Assembly: GCA_025408425.1 (NCBI GenBank)
Contig: JANXYX010000027.1
Coordinates: forward strand, 1-64,000
From: Granulicella sp.
GTDB taxonomy: Bacteria; Acidobacteriota; Terriglobia; Terriglobales; Acidobacteriaceae
Reading direction: 5' to 3'
DNA length: 64,000 nt
Positions 59,326 to 64,000 of the stretch are shown here, in pieces; the stretch's first letter is position 1; the number at the start of each line of letters is the position of its first letter. Both the position numbers and the translations under genes were made by a program. The notes under the pieces are model-generated. The model was not told the DNA's origin, made no database searches, and was given only the letters and a program-made list of their open reading frames with translations.

Positions 59326-62205
59326 GTGGCGATAGAAACTACAAGCGATGCCAGTGCGTTGACTCCGGTGATGCGGCAGTATTTTGCTGCGAAGGAGCAG
59401 TATCCGGATTGTCTGATGTTTTGCCGGATCGGGGACTTCTACGAGCTGTTTTACGAGGATGCAATTACGGCGGCGCGGGAGTTGCAACTGACTCTGACGG
59501 CTCGGGATAAAGAGAAGAAGCAGCCGATGTGCGGGGTTCCGTACCATGCAGCGGAGGTTTATCTGCAGCGTTTGCTGCGGAAGGGGTACCGGATCGCTCT
59601 GTGTGAGCAGATGGAGGACCCGAAGCAGACGAAGACGATTGTTCGGCGCGAGGTGACTCGGGTGCTGACGCCGGGGACGGCGGTGGATCCCGCGCTGGGG
59701 GCGGAGCAGAGCAATTATCTGGCGAGTGTGGTGGTGCTGGGGTCGGGCGCGGCGGCTTGTGCGGGGTTGGCATTGCTGGACTTGTCTACGGGGGAGTTTC
59801 GGGCAACGGAGTTTGCGGGGCCGGGCGGTTGGGCTGCGGTGGTGGATGAGATTGGGCGGGTGAGGCCGGTGGAGTTGCTGTATGGGGTGGGTTTGCTGGG
59901 GGGACTGGGTGTTGGCGGGGCTAGCGGACTACTTCCCACCCTTCGCGATAAAGCTGCGAAGGATGGGGCACCCGAGGCTTTGGGGCGAGGAGATGAAAAG
60001 CAGGTCCTCCGCTCCGCGAAGGATGACAATTTAGTTGGCGGAGATAACGAAGCCAGTGGTGGGCTGGATGTGATTCGGACTAAGACTGCGCTGGATGAGT
60101 GGGTGTTTACGGCAGAGTATGCGGTGCCGTTGCTGCGGAATCATTTTCGGGTGCACTCGCTGGATGGGATGGGGCTGGGTGGGCATGAGGCGGCGGCGGT
60201 GGCGGCGGGGGCTCTGCTGCACTACATCCAGAAGACGAAGCAGGGTGCGGTAGAGCATGTGGACGGGGTGCGGTATTACGAGCGCTCGACTTGTCTGGAA
60301 CTGGATGCGGTGAGTGTAAGGAATCTGGAACTGGTGGAGCCGCTGTTTTCTGGCGAGTCAATGCATACGACGTTGTTTCATACGCTGGATGCGTGCTGCA
60401 CGCCGATGGGCAAGCGGTTGTTGCGGGCTACGCTATTGCGGCCTTCGAATTCGCTGGAGGAGATTGAGGCTCGGCTGGGTGCGGTGGGCGAGGCAGCGGG
60501 CGATCTCCGTCGGCGGGAGGAGCTGCGGCGGGCGATGGATGGGGTGCTGGATCTGGAGCGGTTGCTCGGGCGGGTGGCTCTGGATTCGGCTGGGCCGCGT
60601 GAGGTGATGGCGCTGGCGGCGACGCTGGGTTGTCTGCCGGGGCTGGTGGCTGCGGTGCGGAAGTTTGAGGCGAGACGGTGGCGGGAGTTGTGTGCAGCAG
60701 GCATAGAGAGCGGTCGTGCTTTGCACGATGCCCACCTTAGCGACGATGAAGCCGTTGCGAAGATGGGGCACCCAAATTCCTCGTCGAGGATGGCGGGTGG
60801 GTTCGATGCGATGGAGGATCTGCATGGGCTGGTGATGCGGACGATTGCTGAGGATGCTCCTGTTTCGTTGGGGGATGGCGGGACGATTCGAGCAGGAGTG
60901 GATGCGGAGCTGGATGAGTTGCGGGAGTTGAGCCGGAGTGGGCGACAGGCGCTGGTGGCGATCGAGGAGCGGGAGCGAGCGCGGACTGGGATTGGATCGC
61001 TGAAGGTTCGGTTCAACAACGTGTTTGGGTACTACCTGGAAGTGACGAAGGCGAATGCGAAGGCGGTTCCTGCGGACTATGAACGGAAGCAGACGCTGGT
61101 GAATGCAGAGCGGTTTACGACTCCGGAGTTGAAGGAGTACGAGACGAAGATTCTGACGGCACAGGAGCGGAGTGGCGAGATCGAGCGACGGATCTTTGCT
61201 GAGTTGCGGCGGGAGTTGCTGGCGGCGGCGGGGCGGATGCGAGAGACGGCGCGGCGGGTGGCGGAGATTGATCTGCTGGCGAACTTCGCTCATCTGGCGG
61301 CGCTGCGAGGATGGGTGAGACCGAGCGTCGAACAGAGTGGAGCGCTGGAGTTTGTGGCTGCACGGCATCCGGTGGTGGAGCGGCGGCTGGAGGAGAGCGG
61401 CGGCGGACGGTTTGTACCGAACAACGTGTATCTGGAGGCCGATGCGGGGCCAGCGGTGCTGTTGATTACGGGACCGAATATGGGCGGTAAGAGCACGTAT
61501 CTGCGGCAGACGGCGCTGCTGGTGGTGATGGCGCAGTGCGGTTGTTTTGTGCCAGCGGAACGGATGCGGCTAGGGCTGGTGGACCGAGTGTTTACGCGGA
61601 TTGGGGCGAGCGACAATGTGGCGCGGGGGCGGTCGACCTTCATGGTAGAGATGACAGAGACGGCAGCGATTTTGAATACGGCGACGAATCGGAGCCTTGT
61701 ACTGCTGGATGAGATGGGACGCGGAACTGCTACATACGATGGGCTTTCGCTGGCGTGGGCTACGGTGGAGCATCTGCATGACCGGATCGGAGCGCGGACG
61801 CTGTTTGCTACGCATTATCACGAGCTGACACTGCTGGCAGAGAGGCTGCCGCGGTTGATGAATCTGCGAGTGACGGTGAAGGAGACGGCGGGGGGTATTG
61901 TGTTTCTGCATACGGTGGAGGCGGGACCGGCGAGCAAGAGCTATGGAATTGAAGTGGCAAAGCTGGCGGGACTGCCTGCGGCGGTGATTGCTCGGGCGCG
62001 CGAGGTGCTGAAGGTGCATGAGCGGGCGGAGACGCAGCAGGTGCGGGAGGCTGCATCTGCTACTGCGCCGCAGTTACAGATGACGATGTTTACACCGCTG
62101 TCGCAACGGATTGTGGATCGGATTGGGGAACTGGATCTGGATGGGTTGACTCCGCGGGAGGCGCTGAATCTGCTGGCGGAGTTGCAGCGGGAGATGAAGG
62201 GTTAG
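59326..62205 (+). CDS. mutS: DNA mismatch repair protein MutS with repeat-derived insertions
   Basis: About 959 residues from GTG 59326 (track GTG 59305 adds seven), longer than the usual 850-880. TPVMRQYFAAKEQYPDCLMF and GDFYELF carry the F-x-E mismatch-reading motif. ITGPNMGGKSTYLRQ is Walker A, LVLLDEMGRGTATYDG Walker B, and the C-terminus is complete. Extra segments occur in the connector domain (LLPTLRDKAAKDGAPEALG and KQVLRSAKDDNL, residues about 211-243 in track numbering) and in the core domain (DAHLSDDEAVAKMGHP, about 470-490). Their DNA matches repeat families A and B found between genes elsewhere in the window. The frame stays open, so the protein is probably functional. Confidence 0.95.
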   Translation: MAIETTSDASALTPVMRQYFAAKEQYPDCLMFCRIGDFYELFYEDAITAARELQLTLTARDKEKKQPMCGVPYHAAEVYLQRLLRKGYRIALCEQMEDPKQTKTIVRREVTRVLTPGTAVDPALGAEQSNYLASVVVLGSGAAACAGLALLDLSTGEFRATEFAGPGGWAAVVDEIGRVRPVELLYGVGLLGGLGVGGASGLLPTLRDKAAKDGAPEALGRGDEKQVLRSAKDDNLVGGDNEASGGLDVIRTKTALDEWVFTAEYAVPLLRNHFRVHSLDGMGLGGHEAAAVAAGALLHYIQKTKQGAVEHVDGVRYYERSTCLELDAVSVRNLELVEPLFSGESMHTTLFHTLDACCTPMGKRLLRATLLRPSNSLEEIEARLGAVGEAAGDLRRREELRRAMDGVLDLERLLGRVALDSAGPREVMALAATLGCLPGLVAAVRKFEARRWRELCAAGIESGRALHDAHLSDDEAVAKMGHPNSSSRMAGGFDAMEDLHGLVMRTIAEDAPVSLGDGGTIRAGVDAELDELRELSRSGRQALVAIEERERARTGIGSLKVRFNNVFGYYLEVTKANAKAVPADYERKQTLVNAERFTTPELKEYETKILTAQERSGEIERRIFAELRRELLAAAGRMRETARRVAEIDLLANFAHLAALRGWVRPSVEQSGALEFVAARHPVVERRLEESGGGRFVPNNVYLEADAGPAVLLITGPNMGGKSTYLRQTALLVVMAQCGCFVPAERMRLGLVDRVFTRIGASDNVARGRSTFMVEMTETAAILNTATNRSLVLLDEMGRGTATYDGLSLAWATVEHLHDRIGARTLFATHYHELTLLAERLPRLMNLRVTVKETAGGIVFLHTVEAGPASKSYGIEVAKLAGLPAAVIARAREVLKVHERAETQQVREAASATAPQLQMTMFTPLSQRIVDRIGELDLDGLTPREALNLLAELQREMKG
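59935..59973 (+). repeat. Family B repeat inside mutS, copy B5
   Basis: CCCA-c-CCTTCGC-GATAAAGCT-GCGAAGG-a-TGGGG then CACCC, with a perfect 7-bp variable stem. In frame it encodes P-T-L-R-D-K-A-A-K-D-G-A-P. Confidence 0.85.
60001..60031 (+). repeat. Family A repeat inside mutS, copy A3
   Basis: The same core as A1 and A4 (CCTCCGCTcCGCGAAGGATG). In frame it encodes QVLRSAKDDN. It follows B5 after 27 bases. Confidence 0.85.
60714..60773 (+). repeat. Family B repeat inside mutS, copy B3
   Basis: Hairpin I is TCGTGC-ttt-GCACGA, differing from B2 but still fully paired. Hairpin II is CCCA-c-CTTaGCgA, loop cGATGAAGCCG, TtGCgAAG-a-TGGGG, then CACCC. In frame it encodes A-H-L-S-D-D-E-A-V-A-K-M-G-H-P. 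Confidence 0.88.
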
Positions 62206-62219
62206 TTCGAGAACAAAAG

Positions 62220-62250
62220 CAGGTCCTCCGCTTCGCGAAGGATGACAAGT
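62220..62250. repeat. Dispersed repeat family A, copy A4
   Basis: Core CCTCCGCTtCGCGAAGGATG between mutS and anmK, 15 bases past the mutS stop. The track start of the next ORF (TTG 62242) lies inside it. Confidence 0.8.
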
Positions 62251-62283
62251 TCGGGCATTATGCGGCGACGATTGGCGGGTTGT

Positions 62284-63483
62284 ATGGAACAGGCTAAGGC
62301 AAAGACGATGGTGGTAGCGGGAGTGATGAGTGGGACCTCGGCGGATGGGGTGGATGTGGCGGTGTGCCGGATTTCGCCTGCGCTGAAGGTGGGGGGCGTG
62401 CCAAGGGTGAAGGTGCTGGGGCATGTGGGGTTTGGGTATTCGAAGGCGGTGCGGACGGCGGTGTTGCGGGTGATGGAGGGTGGTGCGGTGACGCCGGCGA
62501 AGATGAGCCGGTTGAACTGGCGGCTGGGGGAGATCTATGCGGATTGCGTGGAGAAAGCTCAAGAGAAGTTGGGGGTGAAGATTGGGTTGGTTGGGTGTCA
62601 TGGGCAGACGGTGTTTCATGAGGCGAGGGCGGTGAAGGTTTTGGGTGGGGCTGTGCGGTCTACGTGGCAGATGGGTGAGGCTAGTTTGATTGCGGAGAGG
62701 CTGCGGGTTCCGGTGGTGAGTGATTTTAGGCCGGCGGATTTGGCGGCGGGGGGCCAGGGTGCTCCGCTGGTGCCGATGCTGGACTATGTGATGTTTCGGT
62801 CGGAGAAGGTGAATCGGGTGCTGCAGAATCTGGGGGGGATTGGGAATTTGACGGCGATTTCGGCGGGGGCGGGCGTGGACGAAGTGATGGCGTTCGACAC
62901 GGGGCCGGGGAATATGGTGATCGATGCTTGCATGCAGCGGCTGTTCGGGAAGGCGTTTGATCGTGGGGGTGCGGTGGCTAGGCGCGGGCGGGTGATTTCT
63001 GCTGTGGTGGCGCGGGTTTTAGAGGGAGGGTACTTCTCTGCCCTGCCGCCGAAGAGTTGTGGGCGGGAGGAGTTTGGGGCTGAGTTTGCTGAGAGGTTTA
63101 TTGAGGCTTGCCGGAAAGCGGGGGCGAGTGATGCGGATGTGGTGGCTACGGCTACGGGGTTGACGGCGGCGTCAGTGGTGGATGCTTACCGGAGGTTTGT
63201 GTGGGCGCATTTGAGTGCGGCGGCTCCGATGGCGAAGACGGAGTTTGTCGTGGCGGGGGGTGGAGCGAAGAATGGTGCGCTGATGGGGATGTTGCGGGGG
63301 GGGCTGGAGCCGTTGGGGGTGCGGGTTCGGGAGATGGGCGAGCTGGGGGTGGAGGCGCAGGCGAAGGAGGCGGTGGCGTTTGCGCTGCTGGGGTGGCTGA
63401 CCTGGAATGGGATGGTGGGGAATGTTCCGGCGGCTACGGGGGCGGGGAGAGAGGTGGTTTTGGGGAAGGTGACGTTGGCGTGA
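62284..63483 (+). CDS. anmK: 1,6-anhydro-N-acetylmuramic acid kinase
   Basis: About 399 residues from ATG 62284; a later ATG at 62305 is possible. The track TTG at 62242 falls in repeat A4 and is rejected. GVMSGTSADGVDVA is the ATP/substrate loop, LVGCHGQTVFH is the H-x-G-Q-T motif, and VSDFRPADLAAGGQGAPLVPMLD and LNLGGIGN-like LQNLGGIGNLTAI follow. FDTGPGNMVID and VAGGGAKNGALM complete the ASKHA fold. It phosphorylates and opens anhydro-MurNAc during cell-wall recycling. Its stop overlaps a GTG (GTGA) that could start the next gene. Confidence 0.94.
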   Translation: MEQAKAKTMVVAGVMSGTSADGVDVAVCRISPALKVGGVPRVKVLGHVGFGYSKAVRTAVLRVMEGGAVTPAKMSRLNWRLGEIYADCVEKAQEKLGVKIGLVGCHGQTVFHEARAVKVLGGAVRSTWQMGEASLIAERLRVPVVSDFRPADLAAGGQGAPLVPMLDYVMFRSEKVNRVLQNLGGIGNLTAISAGAGVDEVMAFDTGPGNMVIDACMQRLFGKAFDRGGAVARRGRVISAVVARVLEGGYFSALPPKSCGREEFGAEFAERFIEACRKAGASDADVVATATGLTAASVVDAYRRFVWAHLSAAAPMAKTEFVVAGGGAKNGALMGMLRGGLEPLGVRVREMGELGVEAQAKEAVAFALLGWLTWNGMVGNVPAATGAGREVVLGKVTLA

Positions 63484-64000
63484 ATATCTCGACTGGGAAA
63501 GGAGAACGGTTCGCTTCGCGAATGCCCACGTTAGGCGCGATGAAGCTGCGCCGAAGATGGGGCACCCGGATATTGGGGTTGATGCTGGTAGTGGTTTGTG
63601 TGGGGATGGTGGGGTGCCGGGGGGCGCGGGAGGACGTGCGGACGGTGGTGATGGTGATTGAGAGTAGTCCGAACAATCTTGATTTGCGGGTGGGGACGGA
63701 TGCGCAGAGTGAGCGGGTGGGTGGGCTGATTTTTGATGCGCTGGTGAAGAAGGATGAACGCTTCAATTTGCAGCCGTGGCTGGCTACGAGTTGGGAGCAG
63801 CCGGATGCGCTGACCTGGGTTTTTCATCTGCGGGATGGAGTGCGGTTCCAGGATGGGAGGCCGCTGGGAGCGGAGGATGTGGCTTGGACGATCCGGAGCA
63901 TGATGGACGGGAGTTTGATTACGGCGAAGGGTGGGGCGTTTGCGAATGTGTCCGGGGTGGAGGTGCGGGATCGATTGACGGTGGTAGTGCGGATGAAGCG
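63480..64000 (+). CDS. Peptide/solute-binding lipoprotein of an ABC transporter (SBP_bac_5 type, partial)
   Basis: Not in the track as a plus-strand ORF. Possible starts are GTG 63480 (GTGA overlap with anmK), ATG 63522 and ATG 63540. The last gives MKLRRRWGTRILGLMLVVVC, then GMVGC as lipobox. The mature part reads VVMVIESSPNNLDLRVGTDAQSERVGGLIFDALVKKDERFNLQPWLATSWEQPDALTWVFHLRDGVRFQDGRPLGAEDVAWTIRS (given here in pieces of the family pattern), a clear SBP_bac_5 start. It binds peptides, nickel or similar ligands. The neighbour anmK suggests a wall peptide, by inference. The first codons are encoded by repeat B4. Confidence 0.88.
   Translation, partial: MNISTGKGERFASRMPTLGAMKLRRRWGTRILGLMLVVVCVGMVGCRGAREDVRTVVMVIESSPNNLDLRVGTDAQSERVGGLIFDALVKKDERFNLQPWLATSWEQPDALTWVFHLRDGVRFQDGRPLGAEDVAWTIRSMMDGSLITAKGGAFANVSGVEVRDRLTVVVRMK
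63510..63567 (+). repeat. Family B repeat at the start of the binding-protein gene, copy B4
   Basis: Hairpin I is TTCGC-ttc-GCGAA. Hairpin II is CCCA-c-GTTaGGCGC-GATGAAGCT-GCGCCgAAG-a-TGGGG, then CACCC. The ATG in the loop is a candidate start codon of the lipoprotein, and the 3' arm encodes its basic n-region. Confidence 0.88.

Overview
The window looks like a chromosomal segment of a motile diderm bacterium of the Acidobacteriota, class Terriglobia (Edaphobacter/Granulicella/Terriglobus type). This rests on gene content: P- and L-ring flagellar genes, a PagL-like outer-membrane deacylase, Ccm-type cytochrome c maturation, a HemQ heme route in a Gram-negative setting, many exported beta-propeller and glycine-zipper proteins, and short dispersed palindromic repeats. 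The genus cannot be fixed from the sequence alone. I see no tRNA, rRNA, CRISPR array, transposase or phage gene.

Layout. 1-7.3 kb: a minus-strand flagellar operon flgF-flgG-flgA-flgH-flgI-flgJ(N-terminal type)-flgM-flgK-flgL, the last gene cut by the window edge. It is visibly lower in GC than most of the window and uses several TTG starts. 7.6-16.6 kb: an exported protein, glutamate formimidoyltransferase, a PagL-like protein, YebC, a PspC/zinc-ribbon protein followed by lysA, and TPR and DinB proteins. 16.8-20.3 kb: a SET-domain protein, then the dnaX-ybaB-recR replication/repair operon. 20.3-24.7 kb: gpmI carrying an extra N-terminal zinc-finger-like domain, a STAS anti-sigma antagonist, and enolase. 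25-31 kb: a glycine-zipper exported protein, a Ser/Thr kinase with TPRs, a small membrane protein and a sodium/solute symporter. 31.3-38.2 kb: a response regulator, the ccmF-ccmH-ccmI-like cytochrome c maturation cluster, HtpX, a DUF4149 protein, a 33-residue coupled micro-ORF and a ZIP metal transporter. 38-46.8 kb: two large exported beta-propeller proteins flanking an L-fuconate dehydratase/SDR pair, and a glycine-zipper lipoprotein. 46.8-50.5 kb: EngB, a partial urocanase-like protein, Ino1, DedA. 50.5-59.1 kb: hemQ, nth, hemD, a DUF1003 protein, hemC, an M3 peptidase, hemA and a CcsA/HemX-like protein. 59.3-64 kb: mutS, anmK and the start of a peptide-binding lipoprotein.

The most unusual signal is two families of short dispersed hairpin repeats (A and B). 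Both occur between genes, and they also occur in frame inside coding sequence. mutS carries three copies as apparent peptide insertions. One B copy encodes part of the N-terminus, including a candidate start codon, of the peptide-binding lipoprotein at the right edge. Family B has a constant loop, constant outer arms and a variable stem whose two arms change together. This is the pattern expected of a folded mobile or REP-like element, and it resembles the protein-invading palindromic elements known from Rickettsia.
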